Source: Phycisphaerales bacterium
GTDB lineage: Bacteria > Planctomycetota > Phycisphaerae > Phycisphaerales > SM1A02
Reading direction: 5' to 3'
Length of the DNA: 11,363 nucleotides
Assembly: GCA_003520025.1 (NCBI GenBank)
Contig: DOVP01000187.1
Span: 1 to 11,363 of the forward strand
Of the stretch, positions 1-6,324 are shown piece by piece (positions within the stretch are counted from its first letter, which is position 1; every line of letters starts with the position of its first letter). The notes under the pieces were generated by a model. The model worked only from the letters and a program-made list of their open reading frames with translations. It did no database searches and was not told the origin of the DNA. The translations under genes and the position numbers were made by a program.

Positions 1-828
1 CATGATTGCGGCGCCGGGGGCGACGCCGATGATGCCAGTATCGTTGTCGCCGATGGCGGCGATGGTTCCGGAGGTGTGTGTGCCGTGATTCATGGATATC
101 GAATCAGCCTGATCGTTGAGAAAGTTCCAACCGTGAACGTCATCAACGTACCCGTTGCCGTCGTCGTCCTGGCCGTTGAATGGATGTTCGCCTTCATTGG
201 TCCAAATGGTTTCCAACAGATCCTCGTGTTCGATATCGACGCCATTGTCGATTACCGCAACGACGACACCATCGGCGTTGGGCTGCATGGCCCAGGCTTC
301 ATCGATTCGGATGTCAATGCCAGGAGTACCGGTGAGGTAGGAATAGGTGCCGTCTGGATTTAGATTGCGGGCAGTTTGTCCTGTGTTCTTGAGGCCCCAG
401 AGTTCTTCCCACTTCGGATCCTCGCTGTCCATGGTGTGAAGTACGTAGGAAGGGTGTGAATACAACACCCCTTCGCCTTGACTGCGGGCGACTTGCAGGC
501 CCTTGGTGACACTTTCCTCGATGTCGAGCACTACGAGACCCGGGACGAGTTGCGATTCCCATCGAATACGTCCCCGAGACAGAGCGCGGATCGCTGCGAG
601 TGAAGCAGTAGCCTTGGACCGCTTCTGCATATCGAGCCGAACGACCAGTTGGTTCGCTACGTGCGGCGTCTTGGTGAGTTCTTCGATGGAGGCCGCATTC
701 ACTTTCTCAGATGGAGAGAGCATTGATTTCTCAGATGGAGAGACCATTGTGCTTGCTGAAAGTGCCACTGTGTTGGCCAGCAGGACGAGTCCGGCGGCGA
801 TGAGTCCCGTTGTCTTGTTCGTGTTCAT
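1..828 (-). CDS. Secreted subtilisin-like serine protease (S8 family), N-terminal part, cut by window edge
   Basis: The frame is open from ATG at 828 to position 1 (276 codons, no stop), so the protein continues leftward. Residues 1-25 form a signal peptide (Lys near the start, hydrophobic 8-24, ALSA cleavage context). Residues about 47-120 look like an I9/fervidolysin-type propeptide (VANQLVVRL and later VLYSHPSYVLH). The catalytic domain follows. VVAVIDNGVD places the catalytic Asp at 194, and NHGTHTSGT places the catalytic His at 248. Between them is a DDDGNGYVDD-type segment typical of thermitase/fervidolysin-like subtilases. The catalytic Ser motif (GTS-A) must lie beyond the edge and is not seen. 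The start is supported by AAGGGA about 8 bases upstream. Residues about 27-41 hold an 8-residue tandem duplication (SPSEK twice). The substrate is unknown; degradation of external protein is the family default. The family call is firm. Confidence 0.93.
   Translation of the reverse strand, partial: MNTNKTTGLIAAGLVLLANTVALSASTMVSPSEKSMLSPSEKVNAASIEELTKTPHVANQLVVRLDMQKRSKATASLAAIRALSRGRIRWESQLVPGLVVLDIEESVTKGLQVARSQGEGVLYSHPSYVLHTMDSEDPKWEELWGLKNTGQTARNLNPDGTYSYLTGTPGIDIRIDEAWAMQPNADGVVVAVIDNGVDIEHEDLLETIWTNEGEHPFNGQDDDGNGYVDDVHGWNFLNDQADSISMNHGTHTSGTIAAIGDNDTGIIGVAPGAAIM
703..749 (-). repeat. 24-bp tandem duplication in the protease N-terminus
   Basis: A 24-bp unit beginning tttctcagatggagaga occurs at 703 and again at 727; the second copy differs near its end. 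It encodes two consecutive copies of an M-(V/L)-SPSEK unit just after the signal peptide. It looks like a recent in-frame slippage duplication in a linker that should be cleaved off with the propeptide. Confidence 0.7.
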
Positions 829-961
829 TTTGAATCCCTTGCTTGCAGTATGTGGTGGTTGCACTGTGTGGCAGAGCGGTGTCTGCTGCTTGAGACAGCC
901 CCGGACGCTTGATGTATGCGCGGCGAATTGAAAAGTTGATGTGAGGTTCTCGCCAATGCAA

Positions 962-998
962 CACCCCGACGCAGCAAGGAGCGAGCGGCGTCGGGGTG
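962..998. repeat. 11-bp perfect-stem hairpin, possible REP-like element
   Basis: CACCCCGACGC (962-972) is perfectly complementary to GCGTCGGGGTG (988-998), with a 15-base purine-rich loop (973-987). There is no T-run on either strand, so a rho-independent terminator is unlikely. It sits about 135 bases upstream of the protease start, either in its leader or as an intergenic palindromic repeat. Only one copy is in the window, so the repeat interpretation is an inference from its shape and its extragenic location. Confidence 0.5.
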
Positions 999-1324
999 GG
1001 GGTCGTTGGACCCGTTCGTGCAATGGTCGCCGGAGAGGGAGCGACCGAGCGTGTCAGGCTGCCCAGTGCCTGGCACATCTCAGACAGCGGCGGGCGAAGG
1101 GGGCATGCGCGGTGTATCGAGAAAACAATCCGTTCGTATCAAGGCTGCGGAGCGTAGCGGCGAACACAGCACCCTTCATCCATTGAAATTCCGCGTTCTT
1201 GGGGCTTTCAAGTCGGTTTGTCAGCCGCGTGGGCTGTGGAATGAGGCAGATCGTGGTTTTTGCCCGACTTCCCTGAATCGGCGGTTCTTGGTCCCTTAGA
1301 GGCGTTGAACGGGCGGTCGGAATT

Positions 1325-1355
1325 GGGGTGGTGGGGGGCGGAGGGCCGGAAGGGG
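1325..1355 (+). other. G-run cluster with G-quadruplex potential
   Basis: Four G-runs (4, 6, 3 and 4 G) are separated by 4-, 4- and 6-base spacers. This satisfies a simple four-tract G-quadruplex rule on the plus strand. It lies 24-54 bases beyond the mntR stop, on the strand opposite to the mntR message, so the mntR transcript would be C-rich here. Function is unknown; it may be mere composition. Confidence 0.35.
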
Positions 1356-1378
1356 CGAAGGATCGGCCGACCTGTGGG

Positions 1379-1780
1379 TCAGGCCTTCATCGCGGCCTTC
1401 ATCGCGGCAAGTGTCGCTTCGCTGACATGGTGTTCCATGCCCTCGGCGTCCCGCTGGGCGTCTGCAGGAGGGACGCCGATGGAGATCAGGAATTCAAGCA
1501 GCAGGGCATGGCGGCGGCGAGATCTTCTTGCCATCGCTCGGCCGGTATCGGTGAGGGTGCAGGGGCCATATGGGTTCTTGTCGATCAGCCCCTCGGCAGA
1601 GAGCCGCTGCAGGATGCGGGTCACCGTGACATGGCTGACTTCCATTTCGGCGGCGAGATCCTTGACGCGGCAGGTGGACTGACGTTTCAGGATGTCCTCG
1701 ATGGCCTCCACATAGTCTTCAGCCGTCTCCGTGGCATGGTCGGTACGTGTTTTGGCAAATGGACTGGTTGGGGTGGGCAT
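1379..1780 (-). CDS. mntR: MntR-type Mn(II)-dependent transcriptional repressor (DtxR family)
   Basis: 133 residues, close to the usual ~140 of MntR, without the SH3 domain of long DtxR proteins. Residues about 21-80 are the winged helix: EDYVEAI helix, RVKDLAAEMEVSHVTVTRILQRL helix-turn-helix region, then LTDTG in the wing. Residues about 85-128 form the metal-binding and dimerisation helices. Ligand positions line up with Bacillus MntR (D8, E11, H77, E99, E102, H103) as D22, E25, H91, E113, E116 and H117, the last three in EGMEHH, so a manganese sensor is well supported. The start is the ATG giving MPTPTSPF. The frame stays open further upstream, but that part runs antisense through mntA and shows no homology. 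It is transcribed divergently from mntABCD with the twin operators in the spacer, so it should repress itself and the transporter. The C-terminus ends in a duplicated A-M-K-A unit. Confidence 0.92.
   Translation of the reverse strand: MPTPTSPFAKTRTDHATETAEDYVEAIEDILKRQSTCRVKDLAAEMEVSHVTVTRILQRLSAEGLIDKNPYGPCTLTDTGRAMARRSRRRHALLLEFLISIGVPPADAQRDAEGMEHHVSEATLAAMKAAMKA
1382..1405 (-). repeat. 12-bp tandem duplication at the mntR 3' end
   Basis: GGCCTTCATCGC occurs twice in direct succession (1382-1393, 1394-1405) immediately before the stop codon. It encodes the repeated AMKA ending of MntR. It is in frame and terminal, so probably tolerated. Confidence 0.65.
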
Positions 1781-1794
1781 CGAGAAATACTCAG

Positions 1795-1823
1795 TTGACT
1801 TGGTAGCGGCGAGATTGTAGCAT
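1795..1823 (+). promoter_or_regulatory. Predicted sigma-70-type promoter of mntABCD
   Basis: TTGACT (1795-1800) and TAGCAT (1818-1823) are separated by 17 bases, the ideal spacing. They match the -35 consensus at 5/6 and the -10 consensus at 4/6. The -10 lies inside the left palindrome, and the predicted start near 1830 lies just before the right palindrome. A bound MntR dimer would directly block RNA polymerase. This is a prediction from sequence only. Confidence 0.5.
1814..1819 (-). promoter_or_regulatory. Possible -10 element of the mntR promoter
   Basis: Read on the minus strand, positions 1819-1814 are TACAAT, a 5/6 match to the -10 consensus, about 33 bases upstream of the mntR ATG. 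No good -35 is found 17 bases further up. The element overlaps the left palindrome, which would make mntR autoregulated. Confidence 0.3.
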
Positions 1824-1831
1824 ACGCTACA
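1816..1831. promoter_or_regulatory. Left MntR operator candidate
   Basis: TGTAGCATACGCTACA is an inverted repeat with 6-bp arms around a 4-base centre. It is nearly identical to the palindrome at 1837-1852, and the two start points are 21 bp apart, about two helical turns. Position in the divergent mntR/mntA spacer and overlap with both predicted -10 elements support it as the MntR binding site. The assignment to MntR is inferred. Confidence 0.75.
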
Positions 1832-1836
1832 GAATA

Positions 1837-1852
1837 TGTAGCATGTGCTACA
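1837..1852. promoter_or_regulatory. Right MntR operator candidate
   Basis: TGTAGCATGTGCTACA is a perfect 7-2-7 palindrome, 8 bases before the mntA ribosome binding site. It shares TGTAGCAT and GCTACA with the left site. It would lie just after the predicted mntA transcription start, so a dimer here could block early elongation or pair with a dimer on the left site on the same DNA face. Confidence 0.75.
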
Positions 1853-1859
1853 AATTTCC

Positions 1860-1866
1860 AAAAGGA
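1860..1866 (+). promoter_or_regulatory. Ribosome binding site that selects the GTG start of mntA
   Basis: AAAAGGA lies 7 bases before GTG at 1874. An ATG at 1869 is only 2 bases from it and is in another frame, so GTG is the start. No other in-frame start lies upstream. Confidence 0.65.
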
Positions 1867-1873
1867 CGATGCT

Positions 1874-2824
1874 GTGGCTGGATGGGTATTGGCGATGGTG
1901 CTGGCGGCGGCGGGGGCGGCAGGGGCGTCGACGTCGCCACTCAAGGTCGTGACGAGCACCGGTATGGTCGGTGACATCGCCCGGCATGTGGCTGGTGATC
2001 GGGCCGACATCCACACCGTGATGGGGGAGGGAGTGGATCCGCACCTCTACAAGCCGGTGGCATCGGATGTCCGGCGGATCATGGCGGCCGATGTGGTGTT
2101 CTACAACGGACTCAAACTCGAGGGCCGCATGGGCGACATATTTGAGCGGGCTGCGGCACGAGGGAAGTTCGTGCGGCCAGTCGCCGCCATGGTGGACGAG
2201 TCGTACCTGCTTGTGCCGGAAGGGCAGAAGGGCCACCCCGACCCGCATGTGTGGATGGATGTCAAGGCATGGATGGCGGCCACCAAGGCCGTGGCCATCG
2301 CGCTCTGCCAGGCCGATCCCGATGGATGTTCGACCTACGAGCGAAACGCAGAAACCTATATGACTGAACTCGCAGGGCTTGATGCGTATGTACGGCAAGT
2401 TGTTTCCAGTATCCCTGAGAATCAGCGAGTTCTTGTGACGGCGCACGATGCATTCAATTACTTCGGACGCGCCTATGGCCTAGAAGTGCTTGGCATCCAG
2501 GGGATCTCGACCGAGTCCGAGGCCGGCCTTGCCGATGTCAGCGGACTGGTGAATGTGCTTGTGGATCGTGGTATCCCTGCTGTCTTCGTGGAGTCGAGCG
2601 TGCCGGACAAGTACGTGCGGGCCCTGATCGAAGGCGCTGCAGCCAAGGGCCATGAGGTGCTCATCGGCGGCGAACTCTTCTCCGATGCGATGGGCAAACC
2701 CGGCACCTGGGAGGGCACCTACATGGGCATGATCGATCACAACGCGAGCACGGTGGCTCGAGCCTTGGGAGGACAGGTACCGGCGAAGGGATATCGAACA
2801 GTGCCCGCCGGACCCGGGAGTTGA
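1874..2824 (+). CDS. mntA: Manganese/zinc ABC transporter substrate-binding protein (TroA/MntA, cluster A-I)
   Basis: 316 residues, normal for the ZnuA/TroA/PsaA family. It binds Mn(II) or Zn(II) outside the inner membrane and delivers it to MntC/MntD. The four metal ligands of TroA (H68, H133, H199, D279) are matched by H57 (DPHLY), H125 (DPHVW), H191 (TAHDAF) and D288 (GMIDHN). The third ligand is His, as in TroA, rather than the Glu of PsaA/MntC, so specificity between Mn and Zn is not settled. No long His-rich loop of the ZnuA type is present. The N-terminus (1-19) is an Ala-rich hydrophobic segment ending GAGAS-like, with no basic residue and no lipobox Cys, so it is probably a soluble periplasmic protein with an atypical signal peptide. 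GTG start with a good ribosome binding site. First gene of the operon. In Treponema naming this would be troA. Confidence 0.92.
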   Translation: MAGWVLAMVLAAAGAAGASTSPLKVVTSTGMVGDIARHVAGDRADIHTVMGEGVDPHLYKPVASDVRRIMAADVVFYNGLKLEGRMGDIFERAAARGKFVRPVAAMVDESYLLVPEGQKGHPDPHVWMDVKAWMAATKAVAIALCQADPDGCSTYERNAETYMTELAGLDAYVRQVVSSIPENQRVLVTAHDAFNYFGRAYGLEVLGIQGISTESEAGLADVSGLVNVLVDRGIPAVFVESSVPDKYVRALIEGAAAKGHEVLIGGELFSDAMGKPGTWEGTYMGMIDHNASTVARALGGQVPAKGYRTVPAGPGS

Positions 2825-2827
2825 CCG

Positions 2828-3643
2828 ATGCCATCCAAGACCGCGGCGGAAGGAATCCTTCGAGGCCCCGAGCATGATCCAACTGCTGCGCTGTCTATTC
2901 ATGATCTGACGGTTGCGTACGATCGGCGTCCTGTGCTCTGGGATGTCGATCTCGACGTTCCCCCCGGTTGCCTGGCCGCCATCGTCGGCCCCAACGGCGC
3001 TGGCAAGAGCACGCTCATCAAGGCCTGCCTCGATCTGCTGCCTCGCGTGTCGGGTGACGTGCGGATGTTCGGCTCGCCGTGGCGGCAGGTTCGCAGCCGA
3101 GTCGCCTACGTGCCGCAGCGGGAGACGGTCGATTGGGACTTCCCCGTCAGCGTCCTCGATGTGGTGGCAATGGGAACCTATGGCCGGCTCGGTTGGCTTC
3201 GGTGGGTCGGCAAGACGCAGAAACAGGCCGCGATGTCGGCGCTTGAGCGTGTCGGTCTGACCGAGTACGCCCATCGCCAGATCAGCCAGCTCTCAGGCGG
3301 GCAGCAGCAGCGAGTCTTCCTTGCCCGTGCGCTCGTGCAGGATGCGGATCTCTACCTCATGGATGAGCCCTTTGCATCGGTCGATGCCGCGACCGAGCAG
3401 GCAATTATCGAAGTGCTGCGCACACTGCGGGGTGACGGCGCTACCGTTGTTGTGGTTCATCACGATCTGCAAACCGTTGCCGAGTACTTCGAGCACATCA
3501 TCCTTCTCAACATGCGTGTCGTCGCCAGCGGACCGATGGACAGCACGCTCACCGCCGAACACCTCCGGGCGACCTACGGCGGTCGCCTCACCCTGCTTGA
3601 ACAGGCCGCGACGGCGCTTGGACGTCTCTCTCAGCCCAAGTAG
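2828..3643 (+). CDS. mntB: Metal ABC transporter ATP-binding protein
   Basis: 271 residues, typical of TroB/MntB/ZnuC ATPases. It hydrolyses ATP at the cytoplasmic face to drive metal import through MntC/MntD. All motifs are intact: Walker A GPNGAGKST at 54-62, Q-loop Gln97 (YVPQRE), signature LSGGQ at 155-159, Walker B LYLMDEP at 175-181 with catalytic Glu180, D-loop nearby, and switch His212 (VHHDLQ). The PQRETVDWDFPVSVLDVV stretch is characteristic of the Mn/Zn import subfamily. The start lies 3 bases after the mntA stop, so translation is probably coupled. There is a short N-terminal extension of about 20 residues before the ATPase core. Confidence 0.95.
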   Translation: MPSKTAAEGILRGPEHDPTAALSIHDLTVAYDRRPVLWDVDLDVPPGCLAAIVGPNGAGKSTLIKACLDLLPRVSGDVRMFGSPWRQVRSRVAYVPQRETVDWDFPVSVLDVVAMGTYGRLGWLRWVGKTQKQAAMSALERVGLTEYAHRQISQLSGGQQQRVFLARALVQDADLYLMDEPFASVDAATEQAIIEVLRTLRGDGATVVVVHHDLQTVAEYFEHIILLNMRVVASGPMDSTLTAEHLRATYGGRLTLLEQAATALGRLSQPK

Positions 3644-3648
3644 CCGCC

Positions 3649-4962
3649 ATGCAACAAGTCACTTCCATGCTCGACATTCTGCTGCTCGGTGACTGGAACA
3701 CCCGCATCGTGGTATTCGGCACGGCCATGCTTGGTGTGGCGGCAGGAGTCGTTGGAACCTTTCTCGTACTTCGCAAGCGGTCGCTGCTTGGCGATACCGT
3801 GAGTCATGCCATGCTGCCGGGCGTCGTCGGGGCCTTTCTGGTGATGCAGGCATTCGGTGGCGGGGGGAAGTCGCTCGCGGGGCTGCTGCTCGGCGCTGCG
3901 GTTGCAGGCGTGCTTGCGGCATGGGCGATACCGGTGCTTCGCCGATCTACGGGGCTCAAGGACGATGCCATCATGGGCATCGTGCTTGGTGGTGGCTTCG
4001 GTCTTGGCATTGCAATGCTCGGCGTCGCGCAAGCACTTCCAGGTGGGAACCAAGCGGGATTGGAGTCCTTCATTTATGGCCGGGCCGCCTCGATGGTTCG
4101 AAGTGACGCAATCGGGATTGGGATTACCGCCGCTGTGACACTTCTCATTGCCTCGACGATGGCGAAGGAGTTTCGGCTGTTGTGCTTTGATGAGTCTTTT
4201 GGGCGGGCCATTGGGCGGCGGGAAGGGCTTCTTGATCTCGGCTTGATGCTGCTTGCCGTGACGGTGACGGTGGTAGGCCTGCAATCCGTCGGTCTCATTC
4301 TGGTGATCGCCCTGCTCATCATCCCGGCGAGCGCCGCGAGATTCTGGACGGATGAGTTCGTTCGAATGGTCACGCTCGCAGGCGTGATCGGCGCTGTGGC
4401 TTGCTGGATCGGTGCGTCGGTGAGTGCCATGGCGCCGAAACTCCCTGCTGGTTCGATCATCGTGTTGACACTCGCCACTCTGTTCGCTTTCTCCATGGTG
4501 TTCGGCACGCGGCAGGGTGCCCTTTGTCGCATCGTGCGATCCGCCGGCCTGCGACGACGCACCGATCGGCAGCATTTGCTTCGGGCAGCCGCAGAGTGGA
4601 TGGAAACGAGCGGCGTGGACCGTTGGACCATCGCGAACCTTGCGCCCATGCGAAGTTGGTCGCGGGGCAGGCTCCGGCTGCTCCATCGTCGCGGCGTACG
4701 GAGTGGGGATGTGGCGGTGACCGACGATCGATTCATGTTGACCAAAGCCGGTCGATTGGCGGCGGATCGTGTCGTGCGAAATCACCGTCTGTGGGAACTC
4801 TTTCTCATTCGTCATGCCGACATCGCGGCATCCCACGTTGATCGTGATGCCGATCTGGTCGAGCATGTACTCGGCGAAGAAGCGGTGGTGGAGTTGGAGC
4901 AGGTGCTCACTCGTGGTGATGCAACACCGCAGAGCCCGCATCCACTCGGGGGTGACCCGTGA
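3649..4962 (+). CDS. mntC: Metal ABC permease (ABC-3 family) fused to a C-terminal DtxR/MntR-like domain
   Basis: 437 residues against about 280-300 for a normal ABC-3 permease. Residues 1-290 are the permease: about eight or nine hydrophobic segments with family motifs LLGDTVSHAMLPG (47-58) and GLILVIALLIIPASAA (215-230). Residues about 305-375 resemble a degenerate winged helix (DRWTIANL...LTKAG). Residues 376-420 match the DtxR metal-binding/dimerisation helices (NHRLWELFL, then DADLVEHVLGEE). DtxR ligands H79, E83, H98, C102, E105, H106 correspond to H379, E383, D398, D402, E405, H406; only the H98 position is changed to another possible ligand, Asp, and H396 is close by. The start is 5 bases after the mntB stop. 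Its stop overlaps the next start (GTGA). Forms a heterodimeric channel with MntD. The role of the fused domain is unknown; it may sense cytoplasmic metal. Confidence 0.93.
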   Translation: MQQVTSMLDILLLGDWNTRIVVFGTAMLGVAAGVVGTFLVLRKRSLLGDTVSHAMLPGVVGAFLVMQAFGGGGKSLAGLLLGAAVAGVLAAWAIPVLRRSTGLKDDAIMGIVLGGGFGLGIAMLGVAQALPGGNQAGLESFIYGRAASMVRSDAIGIGITAAVTLLIASTMAKEFRLLCFDESFGRAIGRREGLLDLGLMLLAVTVTVVGLQSVGLILVIALLIIPASAARFWTDEFVRMVTLAGVIGAVACWIGASVSAMAPKLPAGSIIVLTLATLFAFSMVFGTRQGALCRIVRSAGLRRRTDRQHLLRAAAEWMETSGVDRWTIANLAPMRSWSRGRLRLLHRRGVRSGDVAVTDDRFMLTKAGRLAADRVVRNHRLWELFLIRHADIAASHVDRDADLVEHVLGEEAVVELEQVLTRGDATPQSPHPLGGDP

Positions 4963-6281
4963 CGTTCGACTACGACGGCTGGATCATCTTGATTGGTGTA
5001 CTCGTCGCGGCCTGCTGCGCCGTGCCCGGCTCGTGGCTGGTTGTCCGGGGTATGGGCATGATGGGGGACGCGATTTCGCATGCGGTGCTGCCTGGGATTG
5101 CGCTTGGTTTTCTAATCAGCGGCACACGCTCAGGTGGCTGGATGTTTCTCGGTGCTGCGGTATCGGGCGTGCTTGCGGCGGTCCTGACGCAGTTGGTGCA
5201 TCGGTGGGGTCGAGTGGAGCGTGGTGCGGCGATGGGACTTGTCTTTACGTCCTTCTTCTCGCTTGGCCTGCTGCTCATCGTGCAGACGGCGGATACGGTG
5301 GACCTCGACGCCAACTGCGTGCTGTACGGCGCCATCGAATTGGCTCCACTTGACACAATTGATCTGTTGGGGATCGAGGTTCCACGGGTCGTGGTGCCAC
5401 TGGCGATCGTGCTGCTGGCGAACGTACTTCTCACGCTGGTGTTTTACAAGGAGTTGCTGGCATCCTCATTTGACTCTGCCCTCGCCACCTCGCAGGGATT
5501 CGCAGCGAGGTGGATTCACTACGGGCTCATGGTGTTGACCGCTGCGACTTGCGTGGCCTGCTTTGAGGCGGTCGGAAGCATCATCACGGTGGCGCTCCTG
5601 GTCGCGCCACCGGCGACTGCGCTGCTGCTGACGCGGCGGATGAAGTGGGTACTCGTGTGGGCGATTGGACTTGGCGGCGCAGCCGCTGGACTCGGACATA
5701 TCGCGGCGATTACGGTGCCGGGGTGGATTCTCGGCGGCGGTCTGGACACATCGTCAGCGGGCATGATGGCGGTGATCACGTTCGTCCTGTTCCTCGTGGC
5801 CGCGTTTGCTGCGCCCGGGCGTGGCGTGCTTGCTCGGCGGTGGGCCACAAGGAGAGACGCGATGCGAATCGCCATCGAGGATGCGCTTGGGCTGCTCTTC
5901 CGCCTTGAGGAGCGGTCGATGGACACCGACCGTGAGGTTGTCGAGCATCTCCTGCGATCAGATGTACGAATCGGACCGCGGCGGCTTGCGGCCGTGCGTG
6001 CTCGGCTCAGGCGGGGAGCACTGGCCCGTGTAGATGGGACGTGTTGGCAGTTGACCGATGCAGGACGATCCGAAGCGAGCAGTCTGGTCCGGGCGCACCG
6101 GCTGTGGGAGACCTACCTCGCTGGCCGATCGACCATTCCTACCAGCCACCTGCATGCCGCGGCCGAGCGGCTTGAACATGTCACCGATCGTGAGTTGGTC
6201 GAGGAACTCGAGGCCGAGGTGGGACCGCAGCGGGAGGATCCTCATGGCCGACCGATTCCTGAATCCGATTTGTGGAACTGA
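4959..6281 (+). CDS. mntD: Second metal ABC permease (ABC-3 family) with C-terminal DtxR/MntR-like domain
   Basis: 440 residues, a paralogue of the preceding gene with the same fusion layout. Residues 1-290 are the permease, with MMGDAISHAVLPG (34-46) and DLDANCVLYGAIEL (115-128), a stretch typical of TroD/MntC-type subunits; GSIITVALLVAPPATA follows at 206-221. Residues about 303-372 form a degraded winged helix ending LTDAGR. Residues 375-420 are DtxR-like (VRAHRLWETYL, then LHAAAERLEHV). Ligand positions are H380, E384, H399, E403, E406 and H407, with exactly the spacing of DtxR H79, E83, H98, C102, E105, H106, only Cys replaced by Glu. Start is GTG at 4959 overlapping the mntC stop by four bases; the next Met would remove the first membrane segment. 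Last gene of the clear transporter operon. Confidence 0.93.
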   Translation: MTFDYDGWIILIGVLVAACCAVPGSWLVVRGMGMMGDAISHAVLPGIALGFLISGTRSGGWMFLGAAVSGVLAAVLTQLVHRWGRVERGAAMGLVFTSFFSLGLLLIVQTADTVDLDANCVLYGAIELAPLDTIDLLGIEVPRVVVPLAIVLLANVLLTLVFYKELLASSFDSALATSQGFAARWIHYGLMVLTAATCVACFEAVGSIITVALLVAPPATALLLTRRMKWVLVWAIGLGGAAAGLGHIAAITVPGWILGGGLDTSSAGMMAVITFVLFLVAAFAAPGRGVLARRWATRRDAMRIAIEDALGLLFRLEERSMDTDREVVEHLLRSDVRIGPRRLAAVRARLRRGALARVDGTCWQLTDAGRSEASSLVRAHRLWETYLAGRSTIPTSHLHAAAERLEHVTDRELVEELEAEVGPQREDPHGRPIPESDLWN

Positions 6282-6299
6282 TGTCGGCATCGCCGATAT
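6281..6299 (+). other. Weak hairpin directly after mntD
   Basis: ATGTCGGC (6281-6288) pairs with GCCGATAT (6292-6299), 8 pairs including one G-U, with a 3-base loop. No T-run follows, so termination is doubtful. At most it attenuates read-through from the transporter operon into the next gene, which starts 43 bases after the mntD stop. Confidence 0.2.
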
Positions 6300-6324
6300 C
6301 TGCCCTCCTGTAGGATTGCCGGTC

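Larger units (their letters stand above)
829..1378. other. Gene-poor spacer between the protease and mntR
   Basis: I see no credible protein gene on either strand. The short open frames here have no recognisable domains and low-quality composition (Arg/Pro/Ser-rich). The stretch should hold the promoter and 5' leader of the leftward protease, but I cannot identify a convincing -35/-10 pair. It also holds the 3' end region of the leftward mntR transcript, without a clear T-tailed terminator. Two local structures stand out and are listed separately: a GC-rich hairpin at 962-998 and a G-run cluster at 1325-1355. A short imperfect symmetry (GTGCC-T-GGCAC) occurs near 1068-1078. Confidence 0.6.

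Noticed and set aside
1060..1085. Short GTGCC-T-GGCAC symmetry resembling motifs seen in REP-type repeats
   Set aside because: The arms are only 5 bp and only one copy is present; too short to call.
1006..1299. Plus-strand open frame in the 829-1378 spacer
   Set aside because: No domain, irregular composition, no convincing ribosome binding site, and it starts next to the hairpin. Not supportable as a gene.
1781..2446. Upstream extension of the mntR frame on the minus strand
   Set aside because: It runs antisense through the operators and mntA, has no homology, and would more than double the normal MntR length. The ATG at 1780 gives a family-size protein.
2480..3274. Minus-strand open frame opposite mntA and mntB
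   Set aside because: No domain; it covers the intact Walker A and metal-ligand codons of real genes on the other strand.
3631..4941. Long minus-strand open frame (about 436 codons) opposite mntC
   Set aside because: The translation is His/Arg/Glu-rich without domains and mirrors a gene with clear permease and DtxR motifs. Long antisense frames are expected at this GC content.
6058..6324. N-terminal extension of the ATP-grasp protein
   Set aside because: It overlaps the mntD DtxR-like domain in another frame and adds 89 residues not found in the family. The ATG at 6325 has a ribosome binding site and gives the usual length.
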